Assembly: GCA_000245075.1 (NCBI GenBank)
Contig: JH599974.1
Coordinates: 147,404 to 211,403, forward strand
DNA: 64,000 bases
Reading direction: 5' to 3'
Origin: Acetobacteraceae bacterium AT-5844
GTDB taxonomy: Bacteria > Pseudomonadota > Alphaproteobacteria > Acetobacterales > Acetobacteraceae
The stretch's first letter is position 1. Each line of letters starts with the position of its first letter. Positions 9,062-16,614 of the stretch are shown piece by piece. Under the pieces are notes generated by a model. It was not told where the DNA came from. It worked only from the letters and a program-made list of their open reading frames with translations, and ran no database searches. The position numbers and the translations under genes are program-made.

Positions 9062-9083
9062 GCAACTTCGACGCCCGAGTTGC
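9062..9083. terminator. possible bidirectional hairpin after mrpG
   Basis: GCAACT at 9062-9067 pairs with AGTTGC at 9078-9083, with two further pairs across a one-base bulge. It sits between two convergent genes, where a shared terminator is expected. There is no T tract, so it may be weak or not a true terminator. Confidence 0.35.
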
Positions 9084-9095
9084 CAGGCCGGCGCA

Positions 9096-9896
9096 TCAGT
9101 CCAACCGCTCGATCAGCGCCATCGCCGCTGCTGGATTGCGGGTTTTGTGACCGCTGATGACGTACAGATACACGTCTCGCGGCGAGCGGGGCGCACTGCC
9201 CGTATCAACATAGGACAGCCCGGCTGGTACGCCGCCCTTTGCCCATTCCTGCGCCCGCGCCGCCCAGAGGTCGAGCGCAGCGGAGGAATAGCCCTGAACA
9301 TGATGTTCCGCCGTTCCCATGATGCGTGCATAAATGAAGGGCGCGGTGGGGTCGGCTATCTGCGGATAATCTGAATCGCCCGCCATGATCACCGCTACCC
9401 CATACTCTTTGGCCATGGCCAGGAACTCGGGATGGCGGAAACTTTCGTGCCGCACCTCAACCGCATGCCGGATGGAGCGACCCTCCACTTTATGCGGCAG
9501 GAGCTTGAGGAAAGCCTCGAAATCCTCCGCATTGAAGGTCTTGGTCGGCATGAATTGCCAGTTGATCGGACCTAGCTTGTCCTTCAGGGCCATGAGGCCG
9601 CCGGTGAAGAAGCGCTCGATGGACGATCCGGCTTCCGCCAGGACCTTGCGGTTGGTGGCATAGCGCGGCGCCTTGAGGGAAAAGACGAAGCCTTCTGGCG
9701 CTTCGTCATACCATTTCGCGAAGCTCTCAGGCTTTTGGGCGCCGTAATAGGTGCCGTTGACTTCGATGGACGTCAGCAAGCCACTGGCATGGGCCAATTC
9801 GCGCTTCTGCGGCAATCCCTCAGGGTAAAAACTGCCACGCCAAGGCTCATAGGTCCAGCCGCCGATGCCGATCCGGATACCGCCCGCCTTTGCCAT
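9096..9896 (-). CDS. DUF72 (YecE-like) domain protein
   Basis: A 266-residue cytoplasmic protein of the DUF72/YecE family, which folds as a TIM barrel of unknown reaction. Visible signatures are GIGGWTYEPWRGSFYPEGLP at the N-terminus, the SIEVNGTYYGAQKPESFAKW segment, FVFSLKAPRYATN, AVEVRHESF, and the C-terminal DVYLYVISGHK (usual family form contains FNN or SGHK). Length is typical. It stands alone on the minus strand, 69 bases upstream of the end of the M81 peptidase gene, so the two could share a transcript. No function should be assigned beyond the family. Confidence 0.88.
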   Translation of the reverse strand: MAKAGGIRIGIGGWTYEPWRGSFYPEGLPQKRELAHASGLLTSIEVNGTYYGAQKPESFAKWYDEAPEGFVFSLKAPRYATNRKVLAEAGSSIERFFTGGLMALKDKLGPINWQFMPTKTFNAEDFEAFLKLLPHKVEGRSIRHAVEVRHESFRHPEFLAMAKEYGVAVIMAGDSDYPQIADPTAPFIYARIMGTAEHHVQGYSSAALDLWAARAQEWAKGGVPAGLSYVDTGSAPRSPRDVYLYVISGHKTRNPAAAMALIERLD

Positions 9897-9965
9897 ACCG
9901 TCCCCTCCAGGCCGTAAAGCTGTAGCCTAGCATGGCGGGTTCGATGCGTTTCCAGTCCTCTCCCA

Positions 9966-11438
9966 TCAGTGAAAGGGGTCAGCAAAGGGGAAAATTTTCT
10001 CGCGGTCGATCTGCCGGTAGGGGAGGGTCGTCAGGTCGGCCGGGCCCCAATCAGGCGTGTCGACAATGATGATCGCCTCGGCGAGCTTCTCATATACCGC
10101 CCGGAAATGCGTCTTCGAGCGCAACACGATGATCTTGTAGTCCAGTGTGCGGAGGCCGAACTGGATGAAAAGATCCTCGTCCACCGTCAATGTCGGCCTG
10201 CTGACGATGCTGACCATGAGGCCCCCTACATCCAGCACCGCCGCGAGGCCGAGCCGCACCAGCCGGCCATGCATATAGGGGCCGGTTGTGCGGTACTCCT
10301 TCTCTCCGGCGAACAGCACCTTGCCGGTGAGCCGCACCGGCCCGCCAGCACGCGGAGAGGAATGCCCGCCGACATCGAGCGTGACGGTAGCGCCGATACC
10401 GGCCTCGGCTGCTTCTACGGCCGCGCGAGGGTCCCAGATATACGGGATGGCAGCGCCCTTCACGCCGCGCTCCAGCAAGGCTCGCAGCAGGTAAGTGCTG
10501 TCATTGCAGCGATCGGCATGTTCCAGCAGCACGATGGGGCGTTCGGCCTTGGCGGAGAGAGCGATGGCGCGCTCGACTCCCTTTTCCATGTCCAGCACCA
10601 TTCCTTCATGCAGCAGGTCGCGCCGCACCCTGCGGATGCGCTGCGTCAGTGTGGCGACCGCCTGCTCCGCGCGGGCTGCATCGTCAGACACCGCCAGCAC
10701 GGAGAAGCCACAATTCGGCACGTCCGCATAGGAAAAGCCGGCGAAAACCGAAACGTCGAGATAGCCGGGCGCGTCTTCCGCCATGGCGACCGATGCCTCG
10801 ACGATATCGGAGAGCGGCGCGAGACCTGTGGCGCTGAAGATGCTGGGCACCATGATGCCCGGCTTGTCGAAGGCCATGGCTGGGCGTAGCCCGTCGCGGA
10901 GCATGCGTACCAGGCACCGCGCGGCGCGCATTCCGGTTTCGCCGATATCGGTATGAGGGGAATAGTGGTAGCCAAATACTGCATCGGCCAGTTCGAGCAG
11001 ATGGCGATCGATATTGGCATGGTAATCCAGTGCGACGACCACCGGGACTGCGCGCCCCACAATGGCCCGTACGCGTTCGACAATCTCGCGATCCGGATCC
11101 AGCCGTGTTGGCGTTGTCATGGCGCCATGCAAAGCCAGGAGCACGCCGTCCACGGGACCGGCTTCCTGAAGGGCAGCGCAGATGCGGTCGGCATAATGCA
11201 GGAAGGCCTCATCCGACGCAGGGCCAGCCGCGCCGCCATCGGCGAAGATAATCGGCAGAATGTCTGCGCCTTCCTTGTCGCAGACTTCGATGAAGCCACC
11301 GCAAAGCGTGTTCGTGCCACGGAAACGCGTTACCAGCTCGCTACCGGCCGCCTCAATAGCCTGGAACTCTTCCAAGGTTGTGAGCAGGGACAGGAAGCTC
11401 ACTGATTCCTGCATGATTCCGCCGATGGCGATACGCAT
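9966..11438 (-). CDS. M81 family metallopeptidase (MlrC / microcystinase C-like)
   Basis: A 490-residue protein of the MlrC/DUF1485 family, zinc peptidases named after the enzyme that cleaves linearised microcystin. The N-terminal domain begins MRIAIGGIMQESVSFLSLLT and carries candidate metal ligands in ALDYHANID (near residue 145) and GYHYSPHTDIGETG (near 165). The C-terminal MlrC domain includes EHADRCNDSTYLLRAL and DVGGHSSPRAGGPV. Length is normal. In heterotrophic proteobacteria such genes sit beside ABC binding proteins and probably act on small peptides or amides; here an amino-acid binding protein and an aminotransferase lie just upstream on the same strand. Confidence 0.9.
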   Translation of the reverse strand: MRIAIGGIMQESVSFLSLLTTLEEFQAIEAAGSELVTRFRGTNTLCGGFIEVCDKEGADILPIIFADGGAAGPASDEAFLHYADRICAALQEAGPVDGVLLALHGAMTTPTRLDPDREIVERVRAIVGRAVPVVVALDYHANIDRHLLELADAVFGYHYSPHTDIGETGMRAARCLVRMLRDGLRPAMAFDKPGIMVPSIFSATGLAPLSDIVEASVAMAEDAPGYLDVSVFAGFSYADVPNCGFSVLAVSDDAARAEQAVATLTQRIRRVRRDLLHEGMVLDMEKGVERAIALSAKAERPIVLLEHADRCNDSTYLLRALLERGVKGAAIPYIWDPRAAVEAAEAGIGATVTLDVGGHSSPRAGGPVRLTGKVLFAGEKEYRTTGPYMHGRLVRLGLAAVLDVGGLMVSIVSRPTLTVDEDLFIQFGLRTLDYKIIVLRSKTHFRAVYEKLAEAIIIVDTPDWGPADLTTLPYRQIDREKIFPFADPFH

Positions 11439-11583
11439 GGCCGCAGCCTCCTAGGACGCACCGGACCTGGGAGCATGCCGCTCAAATCCGCGCGCAAGGT
11501 GGTTCTCTACTGGAAATGCTCGAGCGGAGCTGCCCAACCTGCTCGATGGGGTGCTGCTTGGCGTGTCAACGCCTCGATTGGAA

Positions 11584-11610
11584 CCGGCCAGCCGGGGGCG
11601 GGCTGGCCGG
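11584..11610 (-). terminator. strong hairpin after the amino-acid binding protein gene
   Basis: A perfect ten-base stem, CCGGCCAGCC at 11584-11593 with GGCTGGCCGG at 11601-11610, separated by seven bases. It lies just past the stop of the binding-protein gene on the minus strand. There is no long T run, so it may serve as a transcript-stabilising stem or a leaky terminator before the M81 gene. Confidence 0.5.
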
Positions 11611-11621
11611 CGCCGGGATTG

Positions 11622-12629
11622 TCAGCGGAAAGGAATGGCGTACATCAGCCCGCCGCTGCTCCACAGGCCGTTCTGGCCACGCGAAAGCTTGAGAGTGCTG
11701 CCGGAACCGACATTGCGCTCGAAAACTTCGCCGTAATTGCCGACGGCCTTGATGGCACGGAGCATCCAGTCGTTGTTCAGACCGAGACGAGAGCCGAATT
11801 CGCCGGCCGTGCCCAGCAAGCGCTGCGCTGCCGGATTGGCACCCTTGGCTTCTGCATCGGCATTGGCCTGGGTCACGCCCAGCTCTTCGGCCTCCACCAG
11901 ACCATAATGCACCCAGGCAACGATATTGGACCACTGGTCGTCACCATTGCGCGTGAACGGCCCGAGCGGTTCCTTCGAGATGGTCTCAGCCAGAACCACG
12001 TAGTCACCTGGGTTGGGCGCAACGGAAACGGCGCCCGCCAGAGCGGAGGCATCCTGTGTCATCGCGTCACAGCGGCCAGAGAAGAAGGCCTGGTACATGG
12101 TGTCCACGCGCTCAAACACCACGGGCTGGAAGGTGATGTTGTGGGCGCGCGCATAATCGCCAAGCGTCACCTCATGGGTGGTGCCTTGGGCAACGCAGAC
12201 GGAAGCGCCGTTCAGTTCCGACACCTTCGTCACGCCGGCATCGCGTTTCACGGCGAAGCCCTGGCCGTCATAGAAATTCACCGGCCCGATGCTGAGGCCG
12301 ATAGAATTCGCCCGCAGAAAGGTCTGCGTGGAGTTGCGCATCAGCACATCCACTTCGCCCGATTGCAGGGCGGTGAAGCGGTTCTGCGCCGTCAGCCCGA
12401 CAAAACGCACCTTGCTGGCGTCGCCCAGAACGGCAGCAGCAATGGCACGGCAGTAATCCGCATCGATGCCACGATACTGGCCTTGGCTATCCGGCGTGGA
12501 AAAGCCTGCAAAGCCCGTGCTGACACCGCAGACGAGCTGGCCGCGCCCCTTCACTGTATCGAGCGTGGCGGCTCCGGCCGCCGTGGCGCCTGCAAGCATC
12601 AGCCCGGCGGCAAGAAGAAGAGTCTTCAT
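11622..12629 (-). CDS. amino-acid ABC transporter substrate-binding protein (AapJ-like)
   Basis: A 335-residue periplasmic binding protein. A classic signal peptide is seen (MKTLLLAAGLMLAGATAAGA, cleavage after AGA). The mature part has the SBP family 3 pattern of polar amino-acid binders: GRGQLVCGVSTGFAGFS, GIDADYCRAIAAAVLGD, VRFVGLTAQNRFTALQSGEV, DVLMRNSTQTF and the later GPFTRNGDDQWSNIVAWV, which is close to general L-amino-acid binding protein AapJ. I start at the ATG at 12629; a TTG two codons earlier is in frame. No permease or ATPase gene is adjacent, so it is an orphan binding protein in this window. An aminotransferase lies immediately upstream. Confidence 0.9.
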   Translation of the reverse strand: MKTLLLAAGLMLAGATAAGAATLDTVKGRGQLVCGVSTGFAGFSTPDSQGQYRGIDADYCRAIAAAVLGDASKVRFVGLTAQNRFTALQSGEVDVLMRNSTQTFLRANSIGLSIGPVNFYDGQGFAVKRDAGVTKVSELNGASVCVAQGTTHEVTLGDYARAHNITFQPVVFERVDTMYQAFFSGRCDAMTQDASALAGAVSVAPNPGDYVVLAETISKEPLGPFTRNGDDQWSNIVAWVHYGLVEAEELGVTQANADAEAKGANPAAQRLLGTAGEFGSRLGLNNDWMLRAIKAVGNYGEVFERNVGSGSTLKLSRGQNGLWSSGGLMYAIPFR

Positions 12630-12670
12630 GGTCAATGTCCCGGAAGATGTGGGTGGTGAAAGAACCGTGC

Positions 12671-14026
12671 TCAGCGCGAGAGGCTGCCGATAGCAGCGTC
12701 AACTGCCTCGCCCAGGCGATCGACAATCATATCAATCTCGGAGGGAGAGATGATGTAGGGTGGCGCCAGGAGCACGTGGTCGCCGCGCTGCCCGTCTGCC
12801 GTGCCGCCGCCTGGATAACAGGCCAGGCCGCGTGTGAATGCCTCCTGCTTGATGCGCTGATGGAGCCTCAGAGAAGGGTCGAAGGGCGCGCGGGTGGAGC
12901 GGTCCTGCACCAACTCGATGGCGCGGAACAAGCCTCGGCCCCGGATGTCACCGACATGTGCGTGGTTGCCGAAGCGCTCCGTCAGCCGCTCCTCCAGCAG
13001 CGTGCCCATGGCCACCACCTTATCCAGAAGGTCATCCTCTCGGATGACGCGCTGTACCTCCAGCGCTGCCGCCGCGGCGATGGGATGGCAAAGGTAGGTA
13101 TGGCCATGCTGGAAGGCGCCCGAGCCGCCTTCCACCGCGTCTGCGACCCGCTGTGAGACCAGGACAGCGCCGATAGCCTGATACCCGCCGCCCAGCCCCT
13201 TGGCGATGGCTTGCAGGTCGGGCGCAATGCCCTCCTGCTCCCAGGCGTGGCGGGTGCCGGTCCGGCCCATGCCGCTCATCACCTCGTCCAGGATCAACAG
13301 CGCGCCATGGCGGTCGCAGACTTCACGGATCGCCTTGAAATAGCCGGCGGGAGCGGGAACGCAGCCTGCCGTGGCACCGACGACCGTCTCCGCGACGAAG
13401 GCGGCCACCGTATCTGGGCCGAGGCGTTGAAATTCCGCCTCCAACTCTGCCGCCAAGCGCGCGGTAAAGGTGGCTTCGTCTTCATCCGCCTGTTGCTCGC
13501 GATAGGAGAAGGCCGGGGAAACATGGCTGAAGGCATCGGTCAGTAGGGGATTGTAAGGCGCACGCCGGGCGGCGTTGCCGCCGGCGGCCAGCGCACCAAG
13601 CGTGTTGCCGTGATAGCTCTGCCGGCGCGCGATGAAGTGCGAGCGGCGGGGCTGGCCGATCTCCAGGAAATACTGCCGAGCCAGCTTCAGTGCGGCCTCC
13701 ACGGCCTCGGATCCGCCGGACACGAAATAAGCCAGCGAGAGGCCCCCTGGCTCATGGCCGACCAACTCCTCCGCCAACGCCTCAGCGGGTTCGTTGCTGA
13801 AGAAGCCGGTATGAGCGTAGCAGAGCTGGTCCGCCTGCCGCTTGATGGCCTCGACGATACGCGGATGCTGATGACCGAGGCAGGATACGGCCGCGCCCCC
13901 GGAAGCATCCAGCACCTCTCGCCCGCCCTGTTCCACCAGCCAGGCCCCCTGCCCGCCGACAGCCAGCGGGGGCCTGGACCGGGAGGAGCGATGCAGCACG
14001 CGACTGCGGGTGGCGGGGGAGATCAT
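12671..14026 (-). CDS. class III PLP-dependent aminotransferase
   Basis: A 451-residue fold-type I aminotransferase of the omega/class III group. The PLP lysine is in LQAIAKGLGGGYQ (Lys276), preceded by the conserved LILDEVMSGMGRTG with the Asp that contacts the pyridine nitrogen. YFVSGGSEAVEAALKLARQY and RQSYHGNTLGA form the cofactor phosphate and ring contacts, and FQHGHTYLCHPIAAAAA is the usual segment after the lysine. It transfers the amino group of a diamine, beta- or gamma-amino acid to pyruvate or 2-oxoglutarate; the substrate is not predictable. The stop region is 41 bases upstream of the binding-protein gene and the start overlaps the end of the RpiR gene by four bases, so all three look like one transcript. 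Confidence 0.92.
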   Translation of the reverse strand: MISPATRSRVLHRSSRSRPPLAVGGQGAWLVEQGGREVLDASGGAAVSCLGHQHPRIVEAIKRQADQLCYAHTGFFSNEPAEALAEELVGHEPGGLSLAYFVSGGSEAVEAALKLARQYFLEIGQPRRSHFIARRQSYHGNTLGALAAGGNAARRAPYNPLLTDAFSHVSPAFSYREQQADEDEATFTARLAAELEAEFQRLGPDTVAAFVAETVVGATAGCVPAPAGYFKAIREVCDRHGALLILDEVMSGMGRTGTRHAWEQEGIAPDLQAIAKGLGGGYQAIGAVLVSQRVADAVEGGSGAFQHGHTYLCHPIAAAAALEVQRVIREDDLLDKVVAMGTLLEERLTERFGNHAHVGDIRGRGLFRAIELVQDRSTRAPFDPSLRLHQRIKQEAFTRGLACYPGGGTADGQRGDHVLLAPPYIISPSEIDMIVDRLGEAVDAAIGSLSR

Positions 14027-14901
14027 GTGCGGGGTTCCTTTTCCGGCACGTATTCAGAGAAGGCAGCGAGCCGTTCCTCGGTCTCGCGCAGTCGGATGAG
14101 GGCAGGCTCGCCACCCAGGGCGAAGGTCGCGGCGGCCAGGGCCTGGGCGGTGGCCAGCGCGCCGGTCAGGCTGGGGAAGAAGCCCGGGCCAGTAGCGGCG
14201 TCGAACAACAGCAGGTGCTGGGCACCTTCGGCCACCGGCGCGTCGGGCGTGTCAGCCAGGGCGATGATGGTGCAGCCACTCGCCTGCGCCCGGCGGGCGG
14301 TCAGTGCGATGGGGCGGGAATATGGTGCAAAGCTGATCAGCACGACGACGTCGCCATTCTGCAGCGCACCGATGTCCAGATCCTCCGGCCCCACGCCGCC
14401 GATCAGCCGCACGCCATCCGGGCGAAACAGCCGGAGCTGATAATGCAACACCTGCGCAATTCCCCGGCAGGACCGGAACCCCGCCAACCAGATGCGCCGT
14501 GCCAGGTGCAAGGTCCGAGCGGCCTCGGCGATGGGGGCGGGGCGGATATGGCTAAGCCCGGCGGCATCAGCGGCGAGCATTTCCGCGGGGAGGCTCGCCG
14601 CGGGTTCCGTGCCGAGGGCACGAACTCGGCCGGAATAGGGCGCCTGGGCCGCCGTCCGGCGCAGTTCGATCAATGCATCCCGGAGTTCATCCCAGCCCGC
14701 ATATCCCAGCGCCTGGGCAAGCCGGGTAAAAGTGGCTGGGTGGGTGCCCGCCGCCGCCGCCAGTTCCCGCATGGAACGGGTAACGGCGTCGAAATCGTGG
14801 CGCGCCAGAAAGCGGCCGGCTTCCTGCAAACGGGGCGGGAGGCCGGGCAGGGCGCGGCGCAGGGCTTCTATGGGGGTCTCCTGGGAAGCGCGGCGGCTCA
14901 T
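14023..14901 (-). CDS. MurR/RpiR family transcriptional regulator
   Basis: A 292-residue regulator with an N-terminal RpiR helix-turn-helix (TRSMRELAAAAGTHPATFTR, residues about 40-60) and a C-terminal SIS phosphosugar-type domain (IWLAGFRSCRGIAQVLHYQL; GDVVVLISFAPYSRPIALTA; ALADTPDAPVAEGAQHLLLF). SIS-domain regulators respond to small ligands. Its last four bases overlap the start of the aminotransferase gene, so it likely controls its own operon (regulator, aminotransferase, amino-acid binding protein, perhaps the M81 peptidase) and the divergent racemase-like gene. Confidence 0.88.
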   Translation of the reverse strand: MSRRASQETPIEALRRALPGLPPRLQEAGRFLARHDFDAVTRSMRELAAAAGTHPATFTRLAQALGYAGWDELRDALIELRRTAAQAPYSGRVRALGTEPAASLPAEMLAADAAGLSHIRPAPIAEAARTLHLARRIWLAGFRSCRGIAQVLHYQLRLFRPDGVRLIGGVGPEDLDIGALQNGDVVVLISFAPYSRPIALTARRAQASGCTIIALADTPDAPVAEGAQHLLLFDAATGPGFFPSLTGALATAQALAAATFALGGEPALIRLRETEERLAAFSEYVPEKEPRT

Positions 14902-14928
14902 GAGATGACTGTTGCAGAGAGGCGGCCT

Positions 14929-14947
14929 TGATGCAACATTTGTATCA
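14929..14947. promoter_or_regulatory. dyad in the RpiR/racemase divergent region
   Basis: TGAT and ATCA are spaced by 11 bases in the short region between the two divergent genes. It is a weak dyad that could be an RpiR operator; the evidence is position only. Confidence 0.2.
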
Positions 14948-14969
14948 TTATCGCCGGAGGCCTCGTCAG

Positions 14970-15602
14970 ATGCGGATCGCCCTCATCCACGCATTGCGCC
15001 ATTCGCCGCCCCCTATCGAGGCCGCTTTCGCGCGCCTGTGGCCGGAGGCGCGGCTGATGAACCTGCTGGATGACAGCCTTTCTGCGGATCTGGCACGGGA
15101 TGGCAGGCTGACGCCGGCGATGACGGAGCGCTTCCTGACCTTGGCGCGCTACGCCGTGGCGACCGGCGCAGACGGCATCCTCTTCACCTGTTCGGCCTTC
15201 GGCCCCTGTATTGAGGCCGTACAGCGGGAGTTCTCCTCGATGCCTGTCCTGAAGCCGAACGAAGCGATGATCGAGGAGGCTGTTAAGGCCGGTTCCCGTA
15301 TCGGGCTCCTGGCGACCTTCGGCCCAACATTACAGTCCATGCCTGCCGAGTTTCCGGCCAGTGTCTCTCTGAAGACGAAGCTGGCGGAAGGCGCGCTGGA
15401 CGCGCTGAATGGGGGCGACCATGAAGCACATGACGCAGCGGCTGCCGAGGCATCTCGCACCCTGGCGGATTGCGATGTCATCGCCCTTGCGCAGTTCAGC
15501 CTGGCTTCGGCGGCAGCGCGCGTAGGGGAGGTCACCGGCCGCCCCGTATTGACCACGCCTGAGAGTGCGGTGCGTAAGCTGCGCGGCTTGCTGGCAGCGT
15601 GA
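14970..15602 (+). CDS. aspartate/glutamate racemase family protein
   Basis: A 210-residue protein of the Asp/Glu/hydantoin racemase superfamily. The first catalytic cysteine is probably in ILFTCSAFGPCIEAV, where Thr-Cys-Ser is the usual form, and a conserved VLKPNEAMIEEA segment follows; IGLLATFGPTLQSM is the second-domain signature. The typical second catalytic cysteine is not obvious: the expected position reads VIALAQFSLASAA with Gln-Phe-Ser where many members have a Cys, so racemase activity is uncertain. The start at 14970 is set by GGAGG at 14956-14960; the frame is open further upstream. It is divergent from the RpiR gene and probably under its control. Confidence 0.8.
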   Translation: MRIALIHALRHSPPPIEAAFARLWPEARLMNLLDDSLSADLARDGRLTPAMTERFLTLARYAVATGADGILFTCSAFGPCIEAVQREFSSMPVLKPNEAMIEEAVKAGSRIGLLATFGPTLQSMPAEFPASVSLKTKLAEGALDALNGGDHEAHDAAAAEASRTLADCDVIALAQFSLASAAARVGEVTGRPVLTTPESAVRKLRGLLAA

Positions 15603-15875
15603 AGCTGTAGCGCGGCTCTTGTCCGGCGGGCAGCTATGCAGTTTGCCAGGGGGATGCGGCCAGCAGAGGATAGTCGTTACCTGACGTTGGCAAGGTCCGG
15701 ACTTGACCATGCCGAGAGTCAGGATCGTTGTCCGCTCTTTCAGGGTTTCACCTGATACAACCCTTCCGCGATTCAACTGCATTCTCCACCCGTGCCTATA
15801 CCTCGGGGGCACCCAAGGTGTGGCGCAGAGAGAGGCGCCGGTCGATCCGGTGCGGCTATCAACAAGGAGAGTGAG

Positions 15876-16421
15876 ATGCGATTCGGGACCATCGCTGCCC
15901 GCCTCACCGCGACGATTGGAATCTCTCTGGCAGCGCTTGCCGGCCTCGCCAGCAACGCCCAAGCTCAGAACAGGAACTGCGTGGATACGCTCATGGGCCT
16001 CGACGGAGGGTCCCGCTTCGCGGGGGTCTTGGCTCTGACCCATGTGGCGGAAGACATCAAGGGTGCGGGATATTTCACGATCTTCGCGCCGACGGATGCC
16101 GCTATCGGCGCGGCCTCTTTCCTCGCCGACCGCATCTTCCCGATGCAGTCCGGTTCGCAGCGGCAGCCTGACCCCGTTCTGGGCCCTGCGGCGGTGAACG
16201 CCCATATCCTCGATGGGCGTTATACCTCGGCCTCGCTGAAGCCGGGAGAGACGGTGACAACGCGTACACGAGCCGGGAATCAGATCACCGTCACCAACCA
16301 GGAGGGCAAGGTAACGATTACGGGTTATGGCGGGGCGACCGCTACGGTCGTGCGTGCCGATATTCCATGTGCGAATGGCGTGATCCACGTCATCGACCAC
16401 GTCCTTATCCGCGACCGGTAA
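15876..16421 (+). CDS. fasciclin domain protein, secreted
   Basis: A 181-residue protein with a signal peptide (MRFGTIAARLTATIG... ending SNAQAQ near residue 29). One fasciclin (FAS1) domain follows, shown by YFTIFAPTDAAI, the VNAHILDGRYTS segment, GNQITVTNQEGKVTITG and the C-terminal ADIPCANGVIHVIDHVLI. Single FAS1 proteins are usually surface or periplasmic adhesion-type proteins. The start is preceded by AAGGAGAG. The gene stands alone between the racemase-like gene and the histidine kinase, with two hairpins after the stop. Confidence 0.9.
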   Translation: MRFGTIAARLTATIGISLAALAGLASNAQAQNRNCVDTLMGLDGGSRFAGVLALTHVAEDIKGAGYFTIFAPTDAAIGAASFLADRIFPMQSGSQRQPDPVLGPAAVNAHILDGRYTSASLKPGETVTTRTRAGNQITVTNQEGKVTITGYGGATATVVRADIPCANGVIHVIDHVLIRDR

Positions 16422-16451
16422 GCAAGCTTCTTTCCACCCTGGCCTGGCCCT

Positions 16452-16489
16452 GGATGATTCACATCATCCGGGGCCTTCCGTGCGGCCCC
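16452..16489 (+). terminator. tandem hairpins after the fasciclin gene
   Basis: Two adjacent stems: GGATGA (16452-16457) with TCATCC (16464-16469), and GGGGCC (16470-16475) with GGCCCC (16484-16489). They lie in the gap between convergent genes for the fasciclin protein and the histidine kinase, where a terminator is expected. No T tract follows. Confidence 0.45.
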
Positions 16490-16614
16490 GCTACAACGGC
16501 ATGCCGCAGCTTCGCGGGCAGGCATCAAATCGTCACCGTCCAACAGAGCCATCGCTGATTGGCATGAAGGCCGTTCATTGTGCCGAAAATTACACGGGGT
16601 CGGGGGAGGGAGGG

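Noticed and set aside
9969..10889. A 306-codon open frame on the plus strand
   Set aside because: Antisense to the M81 peptidase gene, without ribosome site or domain.
11475..12659. A 394-codon open frame on the plus strand
   Set aside because: It is antisense to the amino-acid binding protein gene, has no family signature, and arises from GC-rich codon bias.
15603..15875. Possible small gene between the racemase-like and fasciclin genes
   Set aside because: No frame has a start, ribosome site and coding-like composition; it reads as ordinary intergenic DNA.
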